64,000 nt of DNA, from NCBI GenBank assembly GCA_026400835.1, contig JAPLOA010000054.1, positions 1 through 64,000 of the forward strand. Direction: 5' to 3'. A model generated the notes under the pieces. It saw nothing but the letters and a program-made list of their open reading frames with translations. It was not told where the DNA came from and did not search any database. The DNA is from Planctomycetales bacterium (GTDB lineage Bacteria > Planctomycetota > Planctomycetia > Planctomycetales > Planctomycetaceae). Below are positions 38,750 to 47,788 of the stretch, piece after piece. The translations under genes were made by a program, and so were the position numbers. Numbering within the stretch: the first letter of the stretch is position 1; each line of letters starts with the position of its first letter.

Positions 38750-40810
38750 TCAGGCCTCCTGAGTCCTCTGTCGCCCAACCACGGGATGCTGCACCTGAGC
38801 CAAAACCGGGGCCGCCGGATTGACTCCGGGAGCCGGTGCCAGCCACCGTTCTTCCTGAGGAGTCCAGCCGGCTGATAACTGAACCACTGCTGAAATTGCG
38901 AGAGCCCAGGTGGCTCCTAAATTGTTTGGAAAAGGCAGCAGCGCCGTCAGGATAAACCCTAAAAACAGGCTGACCAACGTCGACGAGATTCGAAAACGGG
39001 CACTCCGGAAACTGTCCGCCTGCCACCACCAGCGGCGAGCGACAAACAGAAGGGCGAAGAACAGCATGTATCCAGCCATGGTGGGCAAGCCCTGAGAATC
39101 CATGATACTGATTTGCCCCATCTTGCCTCCGTTAAAGATGCCGTCTCCTTCCGAGTGTAACAGACGCACATCGCCGAACATCAGGAATCGTTGCAGAGTA
39201 AACGCGACGGCTCCGACTCCCATGCCGATCGCGCCCTGGAACATTCGGCGAATAAAGGCATCCCCCGATTTTCCTTCCCAGAGCTTGGCCGGAATGATTA
39301 AGCTAATCGCAGCCAGTAACGTGACCACTCCGAAGAACGCCACATCAATGACTTTAGGCAGTAATGGTGTCGCGAGATGTACGGCGGCCGTGACCAGAAT
39401 CACAGCCGCCAGAGAAATCGACAACGAGGTTGTAATATCAATCATTCGCTGCGCGGCCGGAATTTGTCGCATCGTCGCAGGGGAATAATTTCGAACCGCA
39501 TAGGCCATTGCCTGAGAACTCGGAGCCACCTGCGGCGCGGCCATGGCAACGGGCTGCACCGCGCGAGGAATATTGTTTGGGGCGAATGATGCCGGCACGG
39601 GAGATGGTCCAGCATTGTCAGGGACCGCACTCTCCTTCGCTTTCGCGCGGGCTTCCGCTTTGGCCGAGGTTTTGCGCCACACGAGATACACGATCAGAAG
39701 TACAATCCATTCTTTTGTGCTGAGTCCCCCACCAGCTCTCAGGAGAACCAGAATCAGCAAAGCATACGTCGGCCATTTAATCGGAGCGGGAACATTGCGT
39801 TTCCAGAACAGAGCGGCCGATTGAAATGGACCGAGCGGTTCTGCGGAGGTTGCAGTTCCAGCAGTCGCTCTTGTCCCAACGGGCGCTGCGGCAGACGTTG
39901 GAGCAGCAGCGGCTTTTTCGTGGCTGATCAGAGTCGTAGTCATCGCCGGAGTTGATCGCTTCTGAACCGCCGGTTGCGAAGCAAAAACAGGGGCAGGTTT
40001 CTCCACGGAGAATCCGGATTCCTGAATCGCGTTGCGAAACCGTCGCTCAAGTTCTTCAATCTCACTAATTCGGCGGTCCGGGTCTTTATCCAGAGCCGCG
40101 GCCAGCACCGGTCGCAGGTGTTCGGGAAGCACAGAGAGATCCGGCTCCGCAGTCAGATGCTTCATCAGAATCTCGGCCGTCGTTTCGCCCTCAAAGGGAA
40201 CTCGGCCTGTGATCATTTCGTACAGAATAACACCGGTCGAATATACATCCACTTCACGACCGTAGCGGCCTCGCGCGACTTCCGGAGCCATGTAGTACAC
40301 AGTTCCCACGCTTTGTGTCTGCGCGCTGCGGCGGCTTTCGGAGATGTACTTGGACAGCCCAACGTCGCCGATCTTTACGATATCAGCGTCGGCGAAAATA
40401 TTGGCCGGCTTCAGGTCGCGATGCACGATACCTCGATCATGCAGAAAACTAAGACCGGCAGTGATGCCTGAGAGCCAGAACAGAACATCCTTCAGAGGCA
40501 TTCCTTTCGGATGCTCCTGCATCACTTCATAGAGCCCTTTACCGCCAACAAACTCCATGACGATCCAGTGTTCCTTTTCGGAATCCTGTTTCATGTCAAA
40601 GATCGTGACCAGGTTCGGATGTTTGAGATTCAGGCACTGAGAAACACCGCGCAGTTCCACTTCGAGATTATTGTGCAGCAGCTTCAGCGCGACTTCTTTG
40701 CCGGCATCGCTGAGCGCGTAATAAACTTCGCCGAATCCACCTCGGTGAATTGCCCGCTTGATGGTGTAACCATCGAGCGGTTTGGATTCAGGAGCAAAAG
40801 TGAACCTCAT
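38750..40810 (-). CDS. Ser/Thr protein kinase (Pkn2-like) with membrane domain
   Basis: This 686-residue protein has a Hanks-type kinase domain (about 10-270). It has glycine loop GGFGEVY (24-30), catalytic Lys43 in VALKLL, HRDLKPAN (130-137), D149-V-G151 in place of the usual DFG, and APE at 175-177. After a Pro/Ala-rich linker the protein has at least five predicted membrane helices, consistent with the C-terminal half being membrane-embedded. It probably phosphorylates partner proteins that carry FHA domains; an FHA protein is encoded immediately upstream (19-bp gap). This is the pairing expected of a kinase-reader operon. Activation signals cannot be deduced from sequence. Confidence 0.93.
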   Translation of the reverse strand: MRFTFAPESKPLDGYTIKRAIHRGGFGEVYYALSDAGKEVALKLLHNNLEVELRGVSQCLNLKHPNLVTIFDMKQDSEKEHWIVMEFVGGKGLYEVMQEHPKGMPLKDVLFWLSGITAGLSFLHDRGIVHRDLKPANIFADADIVKIGDVGLSKYISESRRSAQTQSVGTVYYMAPEVARGRYGREVDVYSTGVILYEMITGRVPFEGETTAEILMKHLTAEPDLSVLPEHLRPVLAAALDKDPDRRISEIEELERRFRNAIQESGFSVEKPAPVFASQPAVQKRSTPAMTTTLISHEKAAAAPTSAAAPVGTRATAGTATSAEPLGPFQSAALFWKRNVPAPIKWPTYALLILVLLRAGGGLSTKEWIVLLIVYLVWRKTSAKAEARAKAKESAVPDNAGPSPVPASFAPNNIPRAVQPVAMAAPQVAPSSQAMAYAVRNYSPATMRQIPAAQRMIDITTSLSISLAAVILVTAAVHLATPLLPKVIDVAFFGVVTLLAAISLIIPAKLWEGKSGDAFIRRMFQGAIGMGVGAVAFTLQRFLMFGDVRLLHSEGDGIFNGGKMGQISIMDSQGLPTMAGYMLFFALLFVARRWWWQADSFRSARFRISSTLVSLFLGFILTALLPFPNNLGATWALAISAVVQLSAGWTPQEERWLAPAPGVNPAAPVLAQVQHPVVGRQRTQEA

Positions 40811-40829
40811 AAGATTGTTCCGACGCAGA

Positions 40830-41582
40830 CTAAGCTGAAGGATTCAAGGATTGCTTTTCAATTCGAAACCGAAACTCTTCACCGGACACAATCGCACCGT
40901 CGTTAAGAGCTGCGGAATCCCTCACCCGTTCTCCATTAACACTCATCGCCATTCTGGATCGACACTTGAGCTGGCCGTCCTGGTGATAGATCACAATCAT
41001 GTCCGACCACTCCGGGCAGCAGATATGATGATCCTTTCTGGGCCCCAGCAGAACGCTCTCAGTCATCAGGATGATACCATTAAGGCTATGGCTCGGGCGA
41101 TGGTGACTTTCAAAATCGATCAAAGCGGACCCGCTGAGGACGCTCGGAATGCGAAATCCCAGACGAACTCGGTCCGCAAGGCAGATCGCATCTCCAGTTC
41201 TTAACAGAGTCTGGCTGGTGACTGATTTGCCTGAGATAACGGTGGATTGGTGCGGATGGATGAACCAATCTTCTCCGGATCTTTTCAATGTGGCATGTCG
41301 ACGCGACAAATTGGCCATGAGGCAAATATCCGCGGGCTTTTGTTCCATAGTGGGGCCGCCGATCAGGAACTCGTGGCCGGCCAGTAACTGCCAGGCTCCT
41401 ACCCCGTCGATCCAGAGCATGTAGCGTTCTCTCAGAGTGTCGGCCACATTCGTCTCACTGTTTGTGTCTTCAAAATTCGTAGTTTCTGCAGGCAGGGCGA
41501 TTCGTCGTGGTGACGCCTCCGGGCGCGCATTGAGGGCCTTCGTTCGCATCCAGTTTCGCCACCTGGAAAGACTGCCTTGCAT
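40830..41582 (-). CDS. FHA-domain protein
   Basis: This 250-residue protein has an FHA domain at about 60-140. Its phosphothreonine-binding signature LSRRHATLKR (about 92-101) follows an LLAGHEFLIGG strand. A second, less conserved FHA-like half (LLGPRKDHHICCPEWSDMIV..., about 168-250) may be a degenerate copy. FHA domains bind phosphothreonine, here probably on the kinase or its substrates. It is the first gene of a kinase operon: 19 bp separate it from the kinase start. No membrane segment is seen. Confidence 0.85.
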   Translation of the reverse strand: MQGSLSRWRNWMRTKALNARPEASPRRIALPAETTNFEDTNSETNVADTLRERYMLWIDGVGAWQLLAGHEFLIGGPTMEQKPADICLMANLSRRHATLKRSGEDWFIHPHQSTVISGKSVTSQTLLRTGDAICLADRVRLGFRIPSVLSGSALIDFESHHRPSHSLNGIILMTESVLLGPRKDHHICCPEWSDMIVIYHQDGQLKCRSRMAMSVNGERVRDSAALNDGAIVSGEEFRFRIEKQSLNPSA

Positions 41583-41753
41583 GTGGAATGCCTGAGACCA
41601 GAAGTATATCAGAAGCTAAAAGATGGTGCCTGAGTCGCCGTTGGTCACGCATATAACGGGCGACTTTCCAGTTGATCGGCAAGGCAAGCTGTTGAATCAA
41701 TCAGCCGCATGGTGGTCGTGGAGTTGTTGATTTAGCCGCGTATCGAGCGTTTT

Positions 41754-41818
41754 CGTTTAACGGCGAGCCGCAGACGCAGGCGAAAAATCCCGCAACGCCT
41801 GCGGCTTACCGTTAAACG
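41754..41818. repeat. REP family A palindrome pair
   Basis: Arms CGTTTAACGGCGAGCCGCAG (from 41754) and CGCCTGCGGCTTACCGTTAA (41796-41815) are inverted with about 20 bp between. It lies next to the terminator of the 41964-42782 gene. Confidence 0.85.
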
Positions 41819-41837
41819 ATTTCCTGTGAACCAGCAC

Positions 41838-41878
41838 AAAAAAAGCTCCGAGCCCGAGCGATTGCTGAGCCCGGAGCC
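41838..41878 (-). terminator. Intrinsic terminator of the coiled-coil gene
   Basis: On the minus strand the stem GCTCCGGGCTC / GGGCTCGGAGC (11 bp, two G-T pairs) is followed by TTTTTTT. It lies 86 bp downstream of the stop of the 41964-42782 gene. Confidence 0.88.
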
Positions 41879-41963
41879 AAGTGTGTCCCGGTCATGTTCT
41901 TCAATGCTCCGCCTTCCCTTGCAGAAGCTCAATACTCTACTCACAACACCAGCCAGTCGACCG

Positions 41964-42782
41964 CTAGATCGCGTTCTCATCGGATGCTTCAGCGACTTCG
42001 CCTTCGGCTTTCAGGCCGAAGTGAGAATCAATGGCTCCGACGATGTCGCCAGTTGCAGGCTCTGTGGATTCTTCCACTGGAATTCGTCCCAGAACCTGTC
42101 CTTCGGTTTCCAGGACGGATTCACGCACATCCAAAGAATGATTCATGTCCTTGATCATCTTTTCAACGCGAGCGAGGCTCGTATCATCGATCTCGATGGA
42201 GTTAATCGTTTCAGCGGCCTGCACCTGCTTCAGGCGAGCTTCCAGCTGAGCGACCTTCACGATCAAGTCCTGTTTGCGTGACAGCATCGCATCCAGCTTC
42301 TTCTGGTTTGCTCGCAATGTATCCCGTTGAGCAGTCAGGATCTGATGATCACGCTTCACGCATTCCTCAGCAGTGCAGAACGATTCAAATCGCTGTGACA
42401 AATCGGCTTCAACTTCACTGCGAGAATACGAAACAGCGCGATAGATGAACTTGTCTCGGCCGCTCTCCAGATCCGATCGCAGAGCAAGGATGGCTGCTTT
42501 TTGCGTGCTGAGTGTGGCTTCTTTTTCGTTCAGTTCGCGATCCAGATCTTTTACGTCGACCAGTTGTTCGGCCACGATTGTCATGTGCTTCCGGATTTCC
42601 GGCATCAGGTTGTCGACTTCGTTACGAATCCGATCGAGTTCAAACTCGACAGAAATTTCGGACTTCACGGCTTCTCTGACATTGCAGCCAAAGGTCCGTA
42701 CATAGCTGACTGCATCGGAACCCAGCAGCATACCGCCTGCAATTGCCGCCGTTGCTGTTCCAACCACAAGCTTCTTTAACAT
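41964..42782 (-). CDS. Coiled-coil protein with N-terminal membrane segment
   Basis: This 272-residue protein starts with a hydrophobic stretch (MLKKLVVGTATAAIAGGMLL) that is either a signal peptide or a single anchor. Most of the rest (about 40-215) is helical with heptad-like Leu/Glu/Lys spacing, and the C-terminus is acidic. Two cysteines (34, and C-x4-C near 137-142) could form disulfides. It recalls PspA-like or planctomycete stress coiled-coil proteins, but no family is assigned. GAGGAGACGGGATC is a clear ribosome binding site before the ATG at 42782. A strong intrinsic terminator follows. Confidence 0.78.
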   Translation of the reverse strand: MLKKLVVGTATAAIAGGMLLGSDAVSYVRTFGCNVREAVKSEISVEFELDRIRNEVDNLMPEIRKHMTIVAEQLVDVKDLDRELNEKEATLSTQKAAILALRSDLESGRDKFIYRAVSYSRSEVEADLSQRFESFCTAEECVKRDHQILTAQRDTLRANQKKLDAMLSRKQDLIVKVAQLEARLKQVQAAETINSIEIDDTSLARVEKMIKDMNHSLDVRESVLETEGQVLGRIPVEESTEPATGDIVGAIDSHFGLKAEGEVAEASDENAI

Positions 42783-43015
42783 GATCCCGTCTCCTCACCG
42801 TTTGAATCACATGCTTTGAATCACACTTTTTGAAAATTGTCGCGGGTTGTGAATCCGCAGCATGGGAACGTGATTCGACGGCCAGAGACGATCATTAGGA
42901 GAATTCTGAAGAATTATTCTCTGCCTGCATTTTCCGCAGAATTGGTGCAATCCCAGATGGTTGAGTTCAGCGAACAGGCTGTGTCGACGGCCTGCTTCAA
43001 ATGTTTCGCGTTTCT

Positions 43016-43087
43016 AACACCCCTGGGGGTTTTGTGACCTAGGTTTCCGGCAGGCTGCAAAAGGTCTGACACTGCGCCAGGGGTGTT
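43016..43087. promoter_or_regulatory. Perfect inverted repeat upstream of polysaccharide locus
   Basis: AACACCCCTGG (43016-43026) and CCAGGGGTGTT (43077-43087) are perfect 11-bp inverse complements 50 bp apart, 112 bp before the ATG at 43199. They could form a leader hairpin or be a paired operator. No T-run follows, so it does not look like a terminator. Confidence 0.45.
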
Positions 43088-43198
43088 CCCGGATGCGTTC
43101 GACCGACAGCGTGAACAGATTCTGCCACCATTTTCACAGGAAAAAGGCACTTCTGTGAGGTTGCGGAGAAGATCCGCAGCCATCGGAGACGTACAACA

Positions 43199-45454
43199 AT
43201 GACGTTACAGACTCAGGATCCTCGAACGGCAAAAAATCCGACTGGCCCGGTCGGCAATCGACCCGACGGGATGTCAGGACGCAGCGGGTCCGCGCCATTG
43301 GGCCGAGAACTGACCGCCATCGGGATTCTGACCGCCTTCCGCCGCCGCTGGGTTCCAGCTCTGGCCGTGGGCATTCCGGCCGCATTACTGGCGACGTCTC
43401 TCGTCTGGGAGTTTATTCCGGCCTCTTTTCAGTCGGCCGCTATTCTGAAGATCGAGCAGAACGATCCGAAACTCATCAACAACAATGGCGGCCGTCGCGA
43501 GACGGACTTCCAGTTTTATCGTGAATCCCAGAAAAACTACATGCTCAGCCGTCAGGTCATCACGGCCGCTCTGCGAAATCCGCAGGTCGCCGAGTGCCCG
43601 ACACTGAAGCCGATTACTCATCCCGTCGACTGGTTGATGGGTAAGCTGAAAACTGACGACACGATCAGTCCCGAGTTCCTGAAGGTTGTTCTGGAAGGTC
43701 AGCATCCGCGCGATCTGGCATTGATACTGAATGCCGTGAAAGATGCGTATCTGGAACAAGCTGTGTTTATGTCCAAGAACGCCAAGATCGACGAACTCCG
43801 TCGACTGGAGGAACGCTACGATGAGGTGAATAAACGTGTTGCGGCGGCCGAAGATCGCATTGACAAGTTGGCCGAGAATCTCGGTACTGGTGACGCGGAG
43901 ACGGCTATTATTCAGCAGAATCTGATCCGGGATGATCTCGACGATCTTTCCAAAACTCTTCGTGAAGTCAACAGTCGCATCCGCGCTGAGGAAGCAGCGC
44001 GAGCTGCGCTGAGTCAGCAGGGAGTTCTCCCGAATCAGGTTAATGCTGATGGTTTAATGGGACTCGGCGGCGGCGCGATGGCCCCTGTGGCGGATCCTCA
44101 TGTTGCCAACAACCCAGCCCTTGCTTTGCAGCGTGAACTGATTGTTCTGCGTCTGAAGATTTCGCAGTTCGAAAGTCAGATCCGCAACCCCGACCATCCG
44201 GATCTCAAGAACATGAAGGGGCAGGAACAACAGATTCTGGCTGCACTCGGCGGTGGAAATCCGGCAGCTCCGGGAGCAACGCCCGTTTCACGCATGGATT
44301 ATCTGATTCGTCAGCGTGATCAGCTGGTCGCCGACATTACGCAGCAGAAGGAGCGACTGGCAGAGTTCAACTCACGCTCGATCGAATTGGGAGCCGAACA
44401 TCGGAAGATCGAATCGGACAAAAAGCTGCGCGACGAATTGCGCGACACCAAGGATCAGCGTTCAATCGAACTCTACGCTCCTGACCGAATCAGCGTTGTT
44501 CAGGATGCCAATATTCCGGAAGAGCCGGAAGTTAAGAAGAAAACACAATTCGCTCTGCTGGCAGGCATGGCCACACTGGGCTGCATTGTCTGCGGATTCA
44601 CTCTGGTCGAATGGTTGTCTTATCGAATCGGTGCGGCCTCGGATATCTCCGGCGAAGTTGGCCTGCGACTGGTTGGAACGATACCTTCACCGGATCGCGG
44701 CGGTCTGCTGGGCCTCGGAATCTTCGCCGGCAAAGTTGACTACGATGAATGGAACCGCGCGGTCACGGAATCGATGGACGTGGTGCGAACATTCCTGATG
44801 CGTCATATCGATCCTGCCCGTTCGGCGTCAATCCTGATTGCCGGTGCTTCGGCCAACGAAGGCAAAACCACCGTGTCCTGTCAGTTGGCCGCAAGCCTGG
44901 CTCGCACAGGCAAGCGAGTGGCTCTGGTGGATTGTGACTTCCGTCGTCCATCCGCACATCTGATGGTGGAAGGTCAGTTGGGGCCAGGCCTCAGCGAATT
45001 CCTGCGAGGCGAAAAAACTCTGGATGAAATTCGCCAGCAGACGCAGGCGCCGGGGCTGTCCTTCATCGGCGCTGGCCAGGTGGATCAGCGAGTTCTCCAG
45101 TTGCTGGCTATTGACGGCGGACGCAATCTGATTCAGCAAATCAAAGCTCGCTTCGACTTCGTCATCATTGATACATCTCCTCTGCTGTTTGTCGCGGAGC
45201 CATCAATGATCGCTCAGAACGCGGACATCGTGCTCCTGGCAACACGCAAGGATTACAGTCGAGTTCAATACGTGATTCAGGCTCGTGATTCTCTGCGAAG
45301 TCTGCAGGTTCCACTGCTGGGCGCCATCATGGTGGGTGCAGATTCCGACTTCCAGCGCCAGACCTATGGATATCAGCAGGAAGTCGTGCGAATGGTGCAG
45401 GAGTCGAAGTCTGGCAGGCCAGCAGCAGAGGATGTGCCGGGCTTCCAGCCCTGA
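43199..45454 (+). CDS. Wzz/Wzc-type polysaccharide co-polymerase with BY-kinase domain
   Basis: This 751-residue protein has two membrane helices: one at about 49-72 in the Wzz domain, the second at about 447-469. The long helical periplasmic segment lies between. The C-terminal cytoplasmic BY-kinase/MinD-like ATPase starts at about 535, with Walker A GASANEGKTT (about 545-554), Walker A' VALVDCDFRRP and Walker B DFVIIDTSP (about 650). It controls chain length and export of a polysaccharide. The C-terminus has only two close Tyr residues (TYGYQQE) rather than a Tyr cluster, so autophosphorylation is uncertain. It heads the polysaccharide locus. GGAGACG serves as ribosome binding site. Confidence 0.92.
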   Translation: MTLQTQDPRTAKNPTGPVGNRPDGMSGRSGSAPLGRELTAIGILTAFRRRWVPALAVGIPAALLATSLVWEFIPASFQSAAILKIEQNDPKLINNNGGRRETDFQFYRESQKNYMLSRQVITAALRNPQVAECPTLKPITHPVDWLMGKLKTDDTISPEFLKVVLEGQHPRDLALILNAVKDAYLEQAVFMSKNAKIDELRRLEERYDEVNKRVAAAEDRIDKLAENLGTGDAETAIIQQNLIRDDLDDLSKTLREVNSRIRAEEAARAALSQQGVLPNQVNADGLMGLGGGAMAPVADPHVANNPALALQRELIVLRLKISQFESQIRNPDHPDLKNMKGQEQQILAALGGGNPAAPGATPVSRMDYLIRQRDQLVADITQQKERLAEFNSRSIELGAEHRKIESDKKLRDELRDTKDQRSIELYAPDRISVVQDANIPEEPEVKKKTQFALLAGMATLGCIVCGFTLVEWLSYRIGAASDISGEVGLRLVGTIPSPDRGGLLGLGIFAGKVDYDEWNRAVTESMDVVRTFLMRHIDPARSASILIAGASANEGKTTVSCQLAASLARTGKRVALVDCDFRRPSAHLMVEGQLGPGLSEFLRGEKTLDEIRQQTQAPGLSFIGAGQVDQRVLQLLAIDGGRNLIQQIKARFDFVIIDTSPLLFVAEPSMIAQNADIVLLATRKDYSRVQYVIQARDSLRSLQVPLLGAIMVGADSDFQRQTYGYQQEVVRMVQESKSGRPAAEDVPGFQP

Positions 45455-45462
45455 CCAAAACG

Positions 45463-45540
45463 CGGAACTTCAAAAAGCGTCAGCAAGGGATGTTGAGTTC
45501 CTCACACTGGAAAATTGATCCCTCACTGACGTTCGGGTTG
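45463..45540. repeat. REP-like family B inverted repeat
   Basis: The element sits between the BY-kinase gene and the deacetylase gene: left GGAACTTCAAAAAGCGTCAG and right CCCTCACTGACGTTCGGGTT. The left arm is the AACTTCAAAAAGCGTCAGC variant also present at 59537 and 61783. Confidence 0.75.
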
Positions 45541-45581
45541 TGAACGACCATCAAAACAAATTACGAGTTCCAGGCACACTC

Positions 45582-46499
45582 ATGGCCCTCTCCACTCCAC
45601 AACTTGACGGCACATTCACGGTGGACGTGGAAGATTACTTTCACGTGTCCGCGTTCTCGTCTGTGATCCGACCAGAGAACTGGGACCATTACGTCTGTCG
45701 AGTCGAACAGAGCACGCGGACGATTCTGGAACTTGCGGCGAAGCATTCGACTCGTGGAACGTTCTTTATCCTCGGCTGGGTGGCTGATCGCTATCCGCAG
45801 CTTGTTCGCGAAATTCAATCGGCCGGGCATGAGATCGGATGTCACAGCTATTGGCATCAGCTCATCTATGAACTTGGCCCACAACGCTTTCGCAGTGATC
45901 TGATCAAAGCTCGCGATATTCTGCAATGGATTACCGGCAGCCCTGTAAAGCTGCATCGAGCTCCCAGTTTTTCCATCACGGAAAAGTCTCTGTGGGCTCT
46001 GGACATTCTGATTGAAGAAGGCTTCCAGATTGACTCCAGCATTTATCCGGTCCGCCACGATCGCTATGGAATCCCGGGCTCACCGACTTCTCCTCATATC
46101 ATTGCAACGCGAGTCGGACAGATTCATGAGTTTCCCGGCATGACGTGCAAAGTTGCCGGAATGACGGTCCCTGTCGGTGGCGGTGGTTATCTGCGACTGT
46201 TCCCGTGGGCTGTGACCTCGCGACTACTCTATCAGATTCGCAAGCAGCAAAGACCGCTCAATGTTTACCTGCATCCCTGGGAAGTGGATGTGGATCAACC
46301 GCGAATTGCCGCTTCGCTGAAGTCACGTTTTCGACATTACCAAAACCTGAACACGATGGCACCCAAGTTATCAAAAATGCTGACTGAGTTTCGACTTGGC
46401 GCGATGACAGACATTTTAATCAAGCCCTTGATCGGGCACAACGGCGTAGTCGTCGACCGTGCCGGGAAGTCTTCCGACACGATGGTTGCCAGCAACTGA
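45582..46499 (+). CDS. Polysaccharide deacetylase (exosortase-A-associated type)
   Basis: This 305-residue NodB-family (CE4) protein starts with TFTVDVEDYFHVS, the motif of the deacetylase subfamily linked to XrtA/PEP-CTERM polysaccharide loci. Asp15 and Asp18 of DVED and the HSYWH motif (GHEIGCHSYWH) supply the metal ligands. The C-terminal region ends with YLHPWEVDVDQPR, typical of DUF3473. It likely removes N-acetyl groups from the exopolysaccharide. The ATG at 45582 is preferred over the GTG at 45540, which lies in a repeat. There is a 127-bp gap, with a REP-like repeat, from the co-polymerase gene. Confidence 0.9.
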   Translation: MALSTPQLDGTFTVDVEDYFHVSAFSSVIRPENWDHYVCRVEQSTRTILELAAKHSTRGTFFILGWVADRYPQLVREIQSAGHEIGCHSYWHQLIYELGPQRFRSDLIKARDILQWITGSPVKLHRAPSFSITEKSLWALDILIEEGFQIDSSIYPVRHDRYGIPGSPTSPHIIATRVGQIHEFPGMTCKVAGMTVPVGGGGYLRLFPWAVTSRLLYQIRKQQRPLNVYLHPWEVDVDQPRIAASLKSRFRHYQNLNTMAPKLSKMLTEFRLGAMTDILIKPLIGHNGVVVDRAGKSSDTMVASN

Positions 46500-46567
46500 A
46501 CTTATTGGCAACTCACAGAAAAAATACGAATAAGTCCTCAGGGAATCAGACTTCGTTGAAGAAAACC

Positions 46568-47788
46568 ATGCGTCCCGGCGTCCTTTATATTACTCATCGA
46601 GTTCCCTGGCCACCCGATCGCGGTGATCGAATTCGTACGTGGAATGTGCTGCGCTACTTGTCGACCCGGGCGAATGTGGATCTGGCCTGTCTGGCTGATG
46701 AACCTGTCAGCGACGAAACGATGAAGGAACTGCAACGAGTCACCCGACGCCTGGCCGTGATTCCTCATAGCGGAAAGCAAAGATACGCCGCCGGACTGTT
46801 CTCAATGCTGACTGGTAATACGGTCACCGAAGGTCTGTTCGACTGCGCGTCGATGCGGACTTTGCTGGACGACTGGAGTGAGTCAGAAGAATACGACGCG
46901 GTCATGGCGTCCTCATCGGGGATTGCCGGTTATCTCGAGCGAGAATACCTGACACGTCCTGTGCAATGGGTTGATCTGATCGACGTCGACAGCCAGAAGT
47001 GGTTTGACTATTCGAAGGCCGCTCGGTTCCCGATGTCGCTCATCTACAAGCTCGAAGGGAAACGTCTGCGAGCTGTGGAGAAGCGACTGGCAGGGCGGTG
47101 TGAGCAATTGCTGGTCGTCAGTGAAGCGGAGCGAGATCTGTTTCGATCATTTTGCCCGACACATAAAATCAAAGCCATGGGTAATGGAGTTGACTCCATC
47201 TACTTTGCTCCTTCGGCGAATGTTCAGGTCGATGAATGTTCGTGCGTGTTTGTTGGCGTCATGAATTACAAACCGAATGCGGATGCCGCGATCTGGTTTG
47301 TTCGCAATGTCTGGTCTCAGATTCGTGAGCGTTATCCAAACGCGGTCTTCCGAATCGTAGGTAAGTCACCAACGGCGGAGGTTAAGGCATTGGCCGCGGT
47401 GCCGGGCGTTGAAGTTACGGGATCAGTTCCGGATGTGCGCCCGTGGCTGCATCGATCGACGTGTGCTGTTGTGCCGTTGCAGATTGCTCGAGGTATTCAG
47501 AATAAAGTTCTGGAAGCTATGGCGTGCGGTCGTCCTGTAATTTGTTCACCAGCACCATTGAAGGGATTGGCTGCGGAACCCGGTCTGCACCTGCTTCAGG
47601 CTGACGTCGCAAGCGAATGGGTTGAAGCAGTTTCGCGAGTTTTTGCGGACAGGAATCTCCAGCAGGAGCTTGGACTGGCCGGCGCGGCGTTCGTGGTGTT
47701 CCACCATTCGTGGGATCACTGCCTGTCGCCTCTGGATCGAATGCTGGAACGACGGCAGAAGATACAAAAATCGGAGGTGGCCGGATGA
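46568..47788 (+). CDS. GT4 glycosyltransferase (exosortase-A-associated)
   Basis: This 406-residue GT-B fold glycosyltransferase begins MRPGVLYITHRVPWPPDRGDR, matching the sugar transferase family found in PEP-CTERM/EpsH1 loci. The C-terminal half has the donor-binding signature (CSCVFVGVMNYKPNADA, about 225; PLQIARGIQNKVLEAMACG). It probably adds a sugar to the exopolysaccharide on the cytoplasmic face. The ATG at 46568 is taken as start because homologues begin here; the frame extends to a TTG at 46505. The stop overlaps the start of the next gene (ATGA). Confidence 0.9.
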   Translation: MRPGVLYITHRVPWPPDRGDRIRTWNVLRYLSTRANVDLACLADEPVSDETMKELQRVTRRLAVIPHSGKQRYAAGLFSMLTGNTVTEGLFDCASMRTLLDDWSESEEYDAVMASSSGIAGYLEREYLTRPVQWVDLIDVDSQKWFDYSKAARFPMSLIYKLEGKRLRAVEKRLAGRCEQLLVVSEAERDLFRSFCPTHKIKAMGNGVDSIYFAPSANVQVDECSCVFVGVMNYKPNADAAIWFVRNVWSQIRERYPNAVFRIVGKSPTAEVKALAAVPGVEVTGSVPDVRPWLHRSTCAVVPLQIARGIQNKVLEAMACGRPVICSPAPLKGLAAEPGLHLLQADVASEWVEAVSRVFADRNLQQELGLAGAAFVVFHHSWDHCLSPLDRMLERRQKIQKSEVAG

